Below are positions 1 through 10,998 of a DNA stretch of 41,300 nt, one piece after another. Origin of the DNA: Flavobacteriaceae bacterium. GTDB taxonomy: Bacteria > Bacteroidota > Bacteroidia > Flavobacteriales > Flavobacteriaceae. Location of the stretch: assembly GCA_029942185.1 (NCBI GenBank), contig JAOZTK010000001.1, positions 28,319 to 69,618 of the forward strand. Reading direction: 5' to 3'. Both the position numbers and the translations under genes were made by a program. The notes below the pieces were generated by a model, which was not told the origin of the DNA, ran no database searches, and saw only the letters and a list, made by a program, of their open reading frames with translations. Within the stretch, counting starts at the first letter, position 1; the number at the start of each line of letters is the position of its first letter.

Positions 1-58
1 GTAAAGGCGTTGCACGCAACGTCTCAAAAATGTAAAGACGTTGCACACAACGTCTCAA
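1..58. repeat. Two tandem copies (period 31) of gtaaagRcgttgcacRcaacgtctcaa, each a small hairpin (agacgttg-caca-caacgtct)
   Basis: Direct reading: copy 1 at 1-27, copy 2 at 32-58; internal inverted repeat 36-43/48-55. Confidence 0.85.
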
Positions 59-91
59 CTTCGCTTCTTAGCGACTTAGCGGTTAAATAAA

Positions 92-1393
92 ATGAAAAAA
101 CTAACATACATATTAGTATTACTATCCTGGTGCGGATACTCCCAAAACACCCTCACCAAAGAACAAGCACTACAAACTTTATTGGAAAACAACTACGCCA
201 TTCAATTGTCAAAAAATGATATCCGAATAGCTGAAAACAATGCTAGCATTTATAATTCAAAGTATTTACCGAGTGTCGCTGTTGGTGCAGGAGCTAATTA
301 CAGTAATATGAATCAAGAAATTGAAGCACAAAGTGGAGTGATAACTTCTTTTAATGGTTCAGAAACTCAAAATTACAACGCTTCTATTGGGGTTAATTAT
401 ACCTTGTTTAATGGTTTTAACCGGAAGTATGCAACTAAGCAATTGCAGGAACAATTGGCTATGAGCCATCTAGAAGCAAATGCCGTTTTAGAACAAGCAA
501 TTTTAGATGTATTCAGCAACTATTATCAAACGGCACAAGTAGCCGAAAATGTACGCGTGTTACAAGAAGCTTTACAGATATCTAAAACACGTTTAAAGCG
601 CACCAATTACCAATATGACTATGGACAAACTACAAAATTAGCCGTGCTTAATGCTGAAGTTGATGTCAACAACGACAGTATAAACTACATCAATACCAAA
701 CAATTATTAGAAAACAGTAAACGTAATTTATTGTTACTAATCGGAGACACACAAACACAGAATTTTGCTGTTGAAACCGGTGTGCAATTTGCAACAATTC
801 CAACATTAGAAATATTGCTGGCAGCGCTTCCACAAAACACCAACATGCAACAAATAGAAAAAGCTTTGGAAATTGGGGAATACAGCATAAAAATGAGTAA
901 ATCAAATTATTTACCAACACTTGGAGCAAACTCATCCTACGGATGGAGTACAAGTAAAAACCCTGTGACTTCTTCTACGGCAGGTATGATGAATTACGGA
1001 TTAAATGCAGGTCTTTCGTTGAATTGGAATATTTTTGATGGAGGAGCTACCAAAACCCGTGTTCAAAATGCACAAATCAACCAAGAGAATCAATTGTTGC
1101 GCAAAAAGCAATTGGAACATCAACTAAAAAACTTTATCTCAAACACTTATTTTGATTACCAAAACAAGCGTTTAGTTTTAGAAACACAAAAACAAAACCT
1201 TCAAACTGCTAAACACAACTTTGAGCGAACAGAAGAACATTTTAAAATGGGAAGTGTCAGCTCAGTGGAATACCGACAAGCCCAATTAAATCTACTCCAT
1301 GCACAAATGGCTATTTTACGTGCTAAATACGATGCAAAAACAGTTGAACTACAATTATTACAATTGACAGGAAAATTGGTAAACGGCGTGTAA
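92..1393 (+). CDS. TolC family outer membrane efflux protein
   Basis: 433 aa; signal peptide; repeated TolC-like helical halves (NNYAIQLSKNDIRIAENN, SVSSVEYRQAQLNLLHAQ). Confidence 0.9.
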   Translation: MKKLTYILVLLSWCGYSQNTLTKEQALQTLLENNYAIQLSKNDIRIAENNASIYNSKYLPSVAVGAGANYSNMNQEIEAQSGVITSFNGSETQNYNASIGVNYTLFNGFNRKYATKQLQEQLAMSHLEANAVLEQAILDVFSNYYQTAQVAENVRVLQEALQISKTRLKRTNYQYDYGQTTKLAVLNAEVDVNNDSINYINTKQLLENSKRNLLLLIGDTQTQNFAVETGVQFATIPTLEILLAALPQNTNMQQIEKALEIGEYSIKMSKSNYLPTLGANSSYGWSTSKNPVTSSTAGMMNYGLNAGLSLNWNIFDGGATKTRVQNAQINQENQLLRKKQLEHQLKNFISNTYFDYQNKRLVLETQKQNLQTAKHNFERTEEHFKMGSVSSVEYRQAQLNLLHAQMAILRAKYDAKTVELQLLQLTGKLVNGV

Positions 1394-1507
1394 AGATGAT
1401 TTTTTTAACAACCTGTATTCAATAATCTATTTAATCCTAAAATATTGTTTACTTTTATCTATTGGTTTTTTAAAAAACGCCAATTAAAAATTTTAATTTT
1501 TGGAATA

Positions 1508-3661
1508 ATGAAACCAAAAATAGTATTCATTCTCATCTTATTAGTAAACAACAGCATTTTTAGCCAACAATCAAATCCAAATACTTTACTTGCAACCTAT
1601 ATCGATGAACAAATTAAGCTTGATGGAAAACTAAACGAATTATGTTGGTCGAACGCATCAGTTGTTGAAAATTTTACACAAAGAGAACAAAATGAAGGGA
1701 CTCCTGCAACCGAAAAAACACGAATTGCGGTAGTGTTTAATGCAACTAATATTTATTTTGGTATCTGGTGTTTTGACAGCGAAGCTGATAAAATTTCTGC
1801 TCAACAAATGGCACGTGATTTTAACTGGAGAAGTGATGATAATATAGAAATAATGATCAGTCCATTTAACGACAATCGAAATGGCTATCTGTTTGTTACA
1901 AATCCTAATGGAGCAATGGCTGATGTTTTGGTGGGTGATGAGGGTAAAAATTGGAACAAAGATTGGAACACTGTGTGGGATGTTGCCGTGGAAAAAAATC
2001 AACAAGGTTGGTTCGCGGAAATAGTTATTCCTTTTAGTTCTTTGAAGTTCAAAAAAGAGAGTACACAAATTTGGGGTATTAACTTTGAAAGAAATATTCG
2101 AAGAAAAAAAGAACAAGTATTATGGCAAGGATGGTCGCGATTATACGATGTGGAAAAAATATCTCAAGGTGGTAAACTTATTGGTATAAATAATATTAAA
2201 CAGGGAACAAAAATTGAATTAATGCCTTATGTACTAGCTGGTTTTGAGTTTTCCAACGAACAAAATAAAACAAAACAAAAAATTGGTGGTGAAATAAACT
2301 TTGATATTACACCAACATTAAAATTAAACTTTACAACAAATACAGATTTTGCACAAGTTGAATCAGATCGTAAACAGATTAATCTTTCTAGATTTTCTTT
2401 ATACTATCCTGAGAAAAGACAATTCTTTTTAGAAGGAATAAATTATTACAATATGAATATTGGAAGAGAAGAATTGTTTTATAGCAGAAAAATCGGTATT
2501 GATCAAAATCAAGAAATACCCATAATTGGTGGGGTAAGGCTTTTTGGCAAACTAAATAAAACCAATTTAGGTGCTATGTCAATTCAAACCTATGCAAAAG
2601 ATAGTATACCCACAACCAATTATTCAATAATTAGAGTAAAACAAGATATTTTTAAACAGTCAAATATCGGCTTAATTCTCACTCAAAAATATTCAAAAAA
2701 TGGTTATAATCGCGTTTATGGAACCGATTTTACATATTCTACTACTGAACTTTTTAGAAATAAAAATCTTATAGTAGGTGGCGCAATAGGAGCTTCTGAA
2801 ACCAAAATTTTTGATGAAAATGATACTAAAAACGGAAATAATCTTTCGTATAATGTGTTTTTAAGTTACCCCAATGATGTTGTCGAATATGACTTGGGAT
2901 TTACCACAGTACAAACTGATTTTAACCCTGAAATGGGTTTTACGAGACGGAAGAATTACCAAATGCTTTACACAGAACTTCAATTTAATCCTAGATTTAA
3001 GAAGTTCCCTTTTTTTAGAAATCTAATTTTTAAACCTATTGATGTCAATTATTATATAAATGATGAAACGAAAGAAATGGAAAGTGTTTTTTATGAATGG
3101 CGCCCTTTGGGTTTCGTTATGAAAAGTGGTGAGTTTTTTGAATTAAACATCCAACACCTTTATGATAAACCTGATGCTGATTTTGAACTAATTGATGATA
3201 TTTATATTCCCGCTGGTAGTTATTGGGATAATCGATATGAAGTTCAATTTAGCACTTTTAGAGGTAGAAAAATTGCAGCAAGTGGTTCAATTAGTACAGG
3301 GGATTTTTATACCGGAGAACGACAAGAGTATGAATTCTATACTTTTTTTAATTTGAATAAGCATATAAATTTAAGTGTTGACTGGCAAAGAAATTACATA
3401 CAATTACCGCAACAATCATTTACAACAGATGAATTAGGTGCGCGAATCGACTACGCTTTTAATCCTAAATTACAAACCAGTATGTTTGCTCAATGGAATA
3501 ATGAAAACGAAAATATTTTACTTAATTACCGAATTAATTGGATTCCAAAAGTTGGTAGTTATTTTTACTTTGTAATTAATCAAGAACTCGCTACAGAAAC
3601 AAAAATCAAACTAGAACGAACTACCATTTTAGGAAAATTAATATGGCGTTTTGCCTTATAA
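1508..3661 (+). CDS. CBM9-like N-terminal domain / DUF5916 beta-barrel outer membrane protein
   Basis: Signal peptide MKPKIVFILILLVNNSIFSQQ; IDEQIKLDGKLNELCWSNA (CBM9-like) followed by a long barrel region (ATNTDFAQVESDRKQINLSRFSLYYPEKRQFFLEG). ATG at 1508 is preferred over 1445. Confidence 0.85.
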   Translation: MKPKIVFILILLVNNSIFSQQSNPNTLLATYIDEQIKLDGKLNELCWSNASVVENFTQREQNEGTPATEKTRIAVVFNATNIYFGIWCFDSEADKISAQQMARDFNWRSDDNIEIMISPFNDNRNGYLFVTNPNGAMADVLVGDEGKNWNKDWNTVWDVAVEKNQQGWFAEIVIPFSSLKFKKESTQIWGINFERNIRRKKEQVLWQGWSRLYDVEKISQGGKLIGINNIKQGTKIELMPYVLAGFEFSNEQNKTKQKIGGEINFDITPTLKLNFTTNTDFAQVESDRKQINLSRFSLYYPEKRQFFLEGINYYNMNIGREELFYSRKIGIDQNQEIPIIGGVRLFGKLNKTNLGAMSIQTYAKDSIPTTNYSIIRVKQDIFKQSNIGLILTQKYSKNGYNRVYGTDFTYSTTELFRNKNLIVGGAIGASETKIFDENDTKNGNNLSYNVFLSYPNDVVEYDLGFTTVQTDFNPEMGFTRRKNYQMLYTELQFNPRFKKFPFFRNLIFKPIDVNYYINDETKEMESVFYEWRPLGFVMKSGEFFELNIQHLYDKPDADFELIDDIYIPAGSYWDNRYEVQFSTFRGRKIAASGSISTGDFYTGERQEYEFYTFFNLNKHINLSVDWQRNYIQLPQQSFTTDELGARIDYAFNPKLQTSMFAQWNNENENILLNYRINWIPKVGSYFYFVINQELATETKIKLERTTILGKLIWRFAL

Positions 3662-3675
3662 AATTATAGAAACAA

Positions 3676-4086
3676 ATGAAGTTATTAATAATTTATTGCG
3701 ATCAGTTTTCATACCAGCCTCAGTTAAAAACACTTGCCGAATTCCCCGATTTCACAGAAAAAGTTATCCTTGAAAATGTACTTGTTGCATTTATTCAAAT
3801 GGAAGAAAAAGATATAGAAATCAGTTCAAAAATTGAAACGAAATTGCTTAAAAATCTAAAATGGGGAGCCAAGAAAAATAACAGCAAACATGTTGTCTTG
3901 CACTCATTCGCCCATCTATCGACTAGTAAAGCAGATCCACAAAGCACAAAGCACTTGTTTGACCAAGTAGAAACGCGACTTAAAAATGCAGATTATGAAT
4001 GTAATCAAACTCCTTTTGGCTATTTTTTAGATATTAATGTGCAGGCTCCTGGACGTTCTGCAGCGCGAATATTCCTGGATTTCTAA
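3676..4086 (+). CDS. Free-standing archaeal-type threonyl-tRNA synthetase editing-domain protein (DTD-like fold)
   Basis: 136 aa; ILENVLVAFIQMEEKD, VVLHSFAHLSTSKADPQSTKHLFDQVETRL, QTPFGYFLDINVQAPGRSAARIF resemble the N-terminal editing domain of archaeal ThrRS; no synthetase domain attached. Confidence 0.75.
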   Translation: MKLLIIYCDQFSYQPQLKTLAEFPDFTEKVILENVLVAFIQMEEKDIEISSKIETKLLKNLKWGAKKNNSKHVVLHSFAHLSTSKADPQSTKHLFDQVETRLKNADYECNQTPFGYFLDINVQAPGRSAARIFLDF

Positions 4087-4090
4087 TCAA

Positions 4091-4130
4091 AATAATTCTG
4101 AATTCTGAATTCTAAATTCTAAATTCTATT
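4091..4130. repeat. Short tandem repeat of aattctga/aattctaa units
   Basis: aattctgaattctgaattctaaattctaaattctatt. Confidence 0.8.
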
Positions 4131-4131
4131 G

Positions 4132-4139
4132 TACCTTTG
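4132..4139 (+). promoter_or_regulatory. Putative Bacteroidota -7 element TAnnTTTG (TACCTTTG)
   Basis: Exact match to TAnnTTTG, 28 bp upstream of the ATG at 4167. Confidence 0.5.
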
Positions 4140-4166
4140 CCAAACCAATTTTTTAAACGAATTATT

Positions 4167-5348
4167 ATGGCACAAGATTTATATCAAGCTCCTGATTATT
4201 TTCAGTTAGATGAGCTATTAACTGACGAACACAAATTGGTTCGTGATGCAGCACGTGAATGGGTAAAAAGAGACATTTCACCCATGATTGAGGAAGCAGC
4301 TCAAAAAGCTGAATTTCCTATGGAAATCATCAGTGGTTTAGCTGAAATAGGTGCTTTTGGTCCTTATATTCCCATGGAGTATGGTGGTGCGGGTTTAGAC
4401 CAGATGAGTTATGGATTAATCATGCAAGAAATTGAACGTGGTGATTCAGGTGTTCGCTCTACAGCATCGGTACAAACTTCTTTAGTAATGTATCCTATTT
4501 ACGCTTTTGGGTCGGAAAAGCAAAAGAAAAAATACTTGCCAAAATTAGCCTCTGGTGAAATGATGGGTTGCTTTGGATTAACTGAACCTAATCACGGTTC
4601 AAATCCAGGTGGAATGGAATCACGTCTTAAGGATATGGGTGATCATTACATCCTAAATGGAGCTAAAATGTGGATATCAAATGCTCCTTTTGCAGATATT
4701 GCAGTAGTTTGGGCAATTGATGAAACTGATAATCGTATTAAGGGTGTTATTGTAGAACGTGGTATGGAAGGTTTTACCACACCAACAACTCACAACAAAT
4801 GGTCTCTTAGAGCATCGGCTACAGGTGAATTAATATTTGATAATGTCAAAGTACCAAAAGAAAACCTACTACCAAATAAAACTGGTTTAGGAGCGCCATT
4901 AATGTGTTTAGATTCTGCTCGTTATGGTATTGCTTGGGGTGCTATCGGTGCCGCAATGGATTGTTATGATACTGCTTTACGCTATGCTAAAGAACGCACA
5001 CAATTTGGAAAACCAATTGCTTCTTTCCAACTCCAACAAAAGAAATTAGCTGAAATGATTACCGAAATAACCAAAGCTCAATTTTTAACGTGGCGTTTGG
5101 GAACACTTCGTAACGAAGGACGAGCAACTTCAGCACAAATCTCTATGTGTAAGCGTAATAACGTAGATATGGCATTAAAAATTACTCGTGAAGCACGTCA
5201 GATTCTAGGTGCAATGGGTATAACCGGCGATTATTCTATTATGCGACACATGATGAACTTGGAATCTGTCATTACCTACGAAGGAACACACGATATTCAT
5301 TTGTTGATTACAGGAATGGATATTACGGGTATTCCTGCTTTTCAATAG
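4167..5348 (+). CDS. Acyl-CoA dehydrogenase family protein (glutaryl-CoA dehydrogenase-like)
   Basis: GCFGLTEPNHGSNPGGMES, YAKERTQFGKPIASFQLQQ, ITYEGTHDIHLLITGMDITG motifs; ATG at 4167 preferred over 4137. Confidence 0.9.
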   Translation: MAQDLYQAPDYFQLDELLTDEHKLVRDAAREWVKRDISPMIEEAAQKAEFPMEIISGLAEIGAFGPYIPMEYGGAGLDQMSYGLIMQEIERGDSGVRSTASVQTSLVMYPIYAFGSEKQKKKYLPKLASGEMMGCFGLTEPNHGSNPGGMESRLKDMGDHYILNGAKMWISNAPFADIAVVWAIDETDNRIKGVIVERGMEGFTTPTTHNKWSLRASATGELIFDNVKVPKENLLPNKTGLGAPLMCLDSARYGIAWGAIGAAMDCYDTALRYAKERTQFGKPIASFQLQQKKLAEMITEITKAQFLTWRLGTLRNEGRATSAQISMCKRNNVDMALKITREARQILGAMGITGDYSIMRHMMNLESVITYEGTHDIHLLITGMDITGIPAFQ

Positions 5349-5373
5349 CCTTACTATTTATAATATCATAACG

Positions 5374-5410
5374 AAACCTAACAGACATTATAAAGCTGTT
5401 AGGTTTTTTA
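5374..5410 (+). terminator. Rho-independent terminator
   Basis: AAACCTAACAG (5374-5384) / CTGTTAGGTTT (5396-5406), T-rich tail. Confidence 0.8.
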
Positions 5411-5445
5411 ATATCTTTACCGCTTAATTATGACAAAATATTATT

Positions 5446-7674
5446 ATGTCCAGAAAAAAGAAAGGGAACAAAAATGATTCCTTTATTAAAAAAAATAAGC
5501 AACTTCTTTTACAATATCTAACCAACAATCCAAACAAAACTTTTAATTACAAGCAATTAGCTTTTCAATTAAATATTGTTGATGACTACAATAGAGGGCA
5601 ACTTCAAAAATTGATTAAAGATTTGCTTTACAGCAAACAGATTAAAGAAGTAAGTCGCGGAAAATATAAAATTACACATCAATCTCACTATTATGAAGGA
5701 GTACTTGATATTGCTATAAGCGGAAAGGCTTTTTTTGTATGTGACGAGTTAGAAAAAGACATTTATATTCCTTCTCGTAATCTCAACCATGGTTTACATG
5801 GTGATCGTGTTCGGGTATATGCCTACAACAGACAGCGTAGTAGTAAAAAGCTAGAGGGTGATGTGGTAGAAATTATCAAACGAGCTAAAACTGAGTTTGT
5901 AGGTACGCTACAACTTCACGATAATTACGGGTTTGTAGTCGCAGATAATAAACGGATGTATGCCGATTTTTTTATTACAAAAAAACATGTAAACAATGCT
6001 AAAGATGGTGATAAAGTCGGTGTAAAACTTCTAGATTGGCCTTCAAATTCAAAAAATCCTTTTGGTGAAATTATCGATGTGTTGGGAAAACCCGGGGAAC
6101 ACAATACCGAGATTCATTCCATACTCTATGATTATGGACTGCCTTATAAATTTTCTGAAGAAGTAGAGGCAGAAGCGGGAAAACTACCTATTGAAATAAC
6201 TGCTAAAGAGATTTCAAAAAGGCGCGATATGCGTAAAACACTTACCTTTACCATTGATCCTAAAGACGCTAAAGATTTTGATGATGCGCTATCCTTTAAA
6301 GTATTACCTAATGAAAACTATGAAATTGGTATTCATATCGCTGATGTTTCTTATTACGTACAACCCAAAACAATCTTAGATGAAGAAGCCTACAATCGGG
6401 CTACTTCCGTTTATCTGGTAGATCGAGTGGTTCCTATGTTACCCGAAGTACTTTCAAATAATGTGTGTTCGCTAAGACCTCATGAAGAGAAATTAACCTT
6501 TTCTGCTGTTTTTGAAATTGATAAAAATGCAAAAGTAGTTAACCAGTGGTTCGGTCGTACAGTTACCTATTCCGATGCGCGTTTTGCCTATGAAGAGGCG
6601 CAAGAAATAATTGAAACTAATAACTTAAATTCCGAAAACCAAAGTTTAAACCTTAATATTCCCAAAGAAATTGCACTCTCCGGAGAATCCTATGATGTTG
6701 AGCCCGCTGTTGCAAACGCTATTTTAACACTTGACAAACTGGCTAAAATACTTCGTAAAAACAGAATGAGTGAAGGGGCTATTACCTTTGATAAAGTAGA
6801 AGTGCGTTTTGATTTAAACAAAGATAACGACCCTATTGGAATTAGATTCAAACACTCTAAAGATGCCAATAAACTCATAGAAGAGTTTATGTTACTCGCC
6901 AATCGTAAAGTAGCCGAATTTGTGGGTCGAAAAAATGATGGCGCTCCTACCAAAAACACTTTTATATATCGTATTCACGAAGAACCTAATTTTGATAAAT
7001 TAGTTACTTTAAAACAAATCATCGGTAAATTTGGTTATTCAATTGACACGAGAAGCGTCGAGCTTTTATCGAAGTCTATCAATAAATTGTTGGCAGATGT
7101 ACAAGGAACTCCTGAAGAAAACATGATAGAGACTTTGACGATTCGATCGATGAGTAAAGCGATTTATACCACTCACAACTTGGGTCATTACGGTCTGGCA
7201 TTTGGTTATTATTCACATTTTACATCACCTATCAGGCGTTATCCGGATGTGATGACACATCGTTTATTACAACATTATTTAGATAAGAAAAGATCCCCTA
7301 GTTCAGCTGTTTACGAGGAGAAATGTAAACATTCTTCAGACCGAGAGCAATTAGCTACCAAAGCCGAACGAGCTAGTATCAAATACATGCAAGTGAAATA
7401 CATGCAAAAACATCTTCACGAAGAGTTTGAAGGAGTTATATCAGGTATTACCGAATGGGGAATGTATGTTGAAATTGTCGATAATTTATGCGAGGGAATG
7501 GTACGAATCCGAGATATTAAAGACGATTATTATCTTTTTGATGAAAAAGAGTACGCAGTTATCGGTCAATCTACAAAAAAAGTATACCGTTTAGGTGACA
7601 AAGTTCAAATTAGTGTCAAAAGCGCCGATTTAGAACGTAAACATTTGGATTTCACACTTTTGAAAAAAATTTAA
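5446..7674 (+). CDS. rnr: Ribonuclease R
   Basis: 742 aa; RNB domain (TIDPKDAKDFDDALSFK, HYGLAFGYYSHFTSPIRRYPDVMTHRLL) and C-terminal S1 domain. Confidence 0.95.
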   Translation: MSRKKKGNKNDSFIKKNKQLLLQYLTNNPNKTFNYKQLAFQLNIVDDYNRGQLQKLIKDLLYSKQIKEVSRGKYKITHQSHYYEGVLDIAISGKAFFVCDELEKDIYIPSRNLNHGLHGDRVRVYAYNRQRSSKKLEGDVVEIIKRAKTEFVGTLQLHDNYGFVVADNKRMYADFFITKKHVNNAKDGDKVGVKLLDWPSNSKNPFGEIIDVLGKPGEHNTEIHSILYDYGLPYKFSEEVEAEAGKLPIEITAKEISKRRDMRKTLTFTIDPKDAKDFDDALSFKVLPNENYEIGIHIADVSYYVQPKTILDEEAYNRATSVYLVDRVVPMLPEVLSNNVCSLRPHEEKLTFSAVFEIDKNAKVVNQWFGRTVTYSDARFAYEEAQEIIETNNLNSENQSLNLNIPKEIALSGESYDVEPAVANAILTLDKLAKILRKNRMSEGAITFDKVEVRFDLNKDNDPIGIRFKHSKDANKLIEEFMLLANRKVAEFVGRKNDGAPTKNTFIYRIHEEPNFDKLVTLKQIIGKFGYSIDTRSVELLSKSINKLLADVQGTPEENMIETLTIRSMSKAIYTTHNLGHYGLAFGYYSHFTSPIRRYPDVMTHRLLQHYLDKKRSPSSAVYEEKCKHSSDREQLATKAERASIKYMQVKYMQKHLHEEFEGVISGITEWGMYVEIVDNLCEGMVRIRDIKDDYYLFDEKEYAVIGQSTKKVYRLGDKVQISVKSADLERKHLDFTLLKKI

Positions 7675-7771
7675 TTCGTAAAATATAAATATGAAACTTT
7701 GAAAAAGAAATTTGAATTTAACTATTTAACATCTTTTTATCGTTGAATTTTTTCTTATTTTTGAACATTAA

Positions 7772-9172
<1,401 letters not shown>

Positions 9173-9178
9173 TTTTTT

Positions 9179-9215
9179 AACGTAGTAGCGACCTAGCATG
9201 CTGCGACGCTACGTT
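9179..9215. repeat. Imperfect palindrome with AGCATGCT core upstream of tatA
   Basis: aacgtagtagcgacctagcatgctgcgacgctacgtt. Confidence 0.7.
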
Positions 9216-9227
9216 AAAATTAATTCT

Positions 9228-9235
9228 TATCTTTG
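9228..9235 (+). promoter_or_regulatory. Putative -7 element TATCTTTG for tatA
   Basis: Exact TAnnTTTG match 20 bp upstream of the ATG at 9255. Confidence 0.5.
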
Positions 9236-9254
9236 TCTTTTAAATCAAAACAAA

Positions 9255-9449
9255 ATGAACACACTAACTATATTTTTAGGAATGATTGGCGGACCACAAA
9301 TAATTATTATCGTGGTGGTCATTTTACTGCTTTTTGGCGGTAGAAAAATTCCGGAATTAATGCGTGGTTTGGGTAGCGGAATTAAAGAATTTAAAAATGC
9401 TTCCAAAGAGGAGGATGAACCCACTGATAAAAAAGAGGAAAAAAAATAA
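9255..9449 (+). CDS. tatA: Twin-arginine translocase subunit TatA/TatE family
   Basis: N-terminal TM plus FGGRKIPELMRGLGSGIKEFKNA; ATG at 9255 preferred over 9198. Confidence 0.9.
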   Translation: MNTLTIFLGMIGGPQIIIIVVVILLLFGGRKIPELMRGLGSGIKEFKNASKEEDEPTDKKEEKK

Positions 9450-9475
9450 CCAACCAAATATATTTGATAAAAAAA

Positions 9476-9509
9476 CCGCAATTGTTTAACACGATTGCGG
9501 ATTTTTTTT
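9476..9509. terminator. Probable bidirectional terminator between convergent tatA and the SPFH gene
   Basis: CCGCAAT (9476-9482) / ATTGCGG (9494-9500), A-tract on the left and T-tract on the right. Confidence 0.8.
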
Positions 9510-9523
9510 ACAGATATTGTAGC

Positions 9524-9539
9524 GTGTAGCATGCTACAC
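9524..9539. repeat. Perfect 16-bp palindrome GTGTAGCATGCTACAC
   Basis: Self-complementary; shares the TAGCATGCT core with 9179-9215. Confidence 0.85.
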
Positions 9540-9545
9540 TTCTAC

Positions 9546-10469
9546 TTATTCTTCTTTTTTCTTTTTGTTTTGACGTTTCATACTTTCACCTATTTGATTC
9601 GCCGCTGTAAAAGACGCCACCATTTCGTTGAGCATATTACTTCCCGCTTGTGGTGAATTCGGCAACAAAATCAAATTAGAATTTGTGTCAGCACCAATAG
9701 CTTGTAATGTGTCATAATGCTGTGTAACTATAATCAAAGCTGAAGCTTCTTGTGAATTAATACCTACTTTATTTAAAATATCCACACTATCTTCCAAGCC
9801 ACGTGCTATTTCACGACGTTGGTCTGCAATACCCATACCTTGTAAACGCTTGCTTTCTGCTTCTGCTTTGGCGCGTTCTACAATTAAAATACGTTGTGCG
9901 TCTCCTTCGTATTGTGCGGCAACTTTTTCACGTTCAGAAGCATTAATACGGTTCATGGCTATTTTCACATTTTCATCAGGATCAATATCTGTTACCAGGG
10001 CTTTAATAATATCATATCCATACGCAAGCATGGCTGCTTTCAACTCGCGTTGTATCGCTAAAGCTATTTCCTCTTTCTTTACAAATACATCATCTAATAT
10101 CATTTTTGGCACTTCGGCACGAACTGTATCAAAAATAAAAGCGGTGATTTGCTCATGTGGATTTTGAAGTTTATAAAAAGCATTGTACACATGATCCGGT
10201 TGAATTAAAAATTGAACAGATATTTTGAGATGTACAAATACATCATCTTTTGTTTTTGTTTCTACAATTACATCTAATTGTTGAATACGTAAACTTACGC
10301 GACCTGCAACACGATCTATAAGTGGTATTTTAAGTTGTAATCCCGCTTTACGAGCACTTTGAAATTTACCAAAACGTTCGATTACTGCAGCTGTTTGTTG
10401 TTTTACAATAAATAAACCTGATGCAATAATAATAAGGACTAAAGCAATAATAATATATGTTCCGGGCAT
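9546..10469 (-). CDS. SPFH/Band 7 domain protein (stomatin-like)
   Basis: N-terminal TM; QQTAAVIERFGKFQSARKAGLQLKIPLIDRVAGRVSLRIQQLDV; AAQYEGDAQRILIVERAKAEAESKRLQGMG. The start at 10469 avoids an unlikely N-terminal extension. Confidence 0.9.
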   Translation of the reverse strand: MPGTYIIIALVLIIIASGLFIVKQQTAAVIERFGKFQSARKAGLQLKIPLIDRVAGRVSLRIQQLDVIVETKTKDDVFVHLKISVQFLIQPDHVYNAFYKLQNPHEQITAFIFDTVRAEVPKMILDDVFVKKEEIALAIQRELKAAMLAYGYDIIKALVTDIDPDENVKIAMNRINASEREKVAAQYEGDAQRILIVERAKAEAESKRLQGMGIADQRREIARGLEDSVDILNKVGINSQEASALIIVTQHYDTLQAIGADTNSNLILLPNSPQAGSNMLNEMVASFTAANQIGESMKRQNKKKKEE

Positions 10470-10619
10470 GTTTAAAAAATTTAAATGATTAATAAAAGTT
10501 AAAGATAGCACTAATTAAGAATTCAAAATGTAGAATTAATAATTCTTTTAGTAATATGTCGCAAAAAGATTAGTTTTGTTACTTTTGTAGTTGCTTTGAG
10601 CTATTTTAATTACAATCCC

Positions 10620-10970
10620 ATGAAAAAAATAATAATTAGTACTGTTTTAATTCTTATCCTTATAATTGCAGGTTATTTTACTTTTGTTTATTATGTCTCT
10701 TATAGCGAAGGTTATAGAGCCGGAAAATTAGTCAAATTTACATATAGGGGAGTGGTCTTTAAAACATGGGAAGGAGAACTCAGTCAAGGTGTTTCGGATG
10801 CCCAACGCTTTGAATTTTCAGTAGAAAAGAAAGAAAAAGAAGTAATTCAACAGTTAAAAGATCTACAGGGAAAATTGGTCAAACTCACCTACAAAGAGCG
10901 TTTTGCTACGTTTCCTTGGCTAGGAGATGCTAAATATTTTGTTACAAAAGTGGAAAAGCCTTTGGAATAA
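10620..10970 (+). CDS. Small conserved hypothetical membrane-anchored protein
   Basis: One N-terminal TM then YSEGYRAGKLVKFTYRGVVFKTWEGEL; I believe this is a conserved Bacteroidota family but cannot verify it. Confidence 0.65.
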   Translation: MKKIIISTVLILILIIAGYFTFVYYVSYSEGYRAGKLVKFTYRGVVFKTWEGELSQGVSDAQRFEFSVEKKEKEVIQQLKDLQGKLVKLTYKERFATFPWLGDAKYFVTKVEKPLE

Positions 10971-10998
10971 GTACAAGCTACTGTGAATTAATATATTA

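Noticed and set aside
1658-2116. 152-aa reverse ORF within the DUF5916 gene
   Set aside because: Shadow ORF on the opposite strand of a well-supported gene.
9850-10167. 105-aa forward ORF inside the SPFH gene
   Set aside because: Antisense to a clear CDS, no domain or promoter support.
10596-10970. 6-phosphogluconate dehydrogenase as product name for the small membrane protein
   Set aside because: I recall this label on similar proteins, but a 116-aa TM protein has no dehydrogenase domain; kept as hypothetical.
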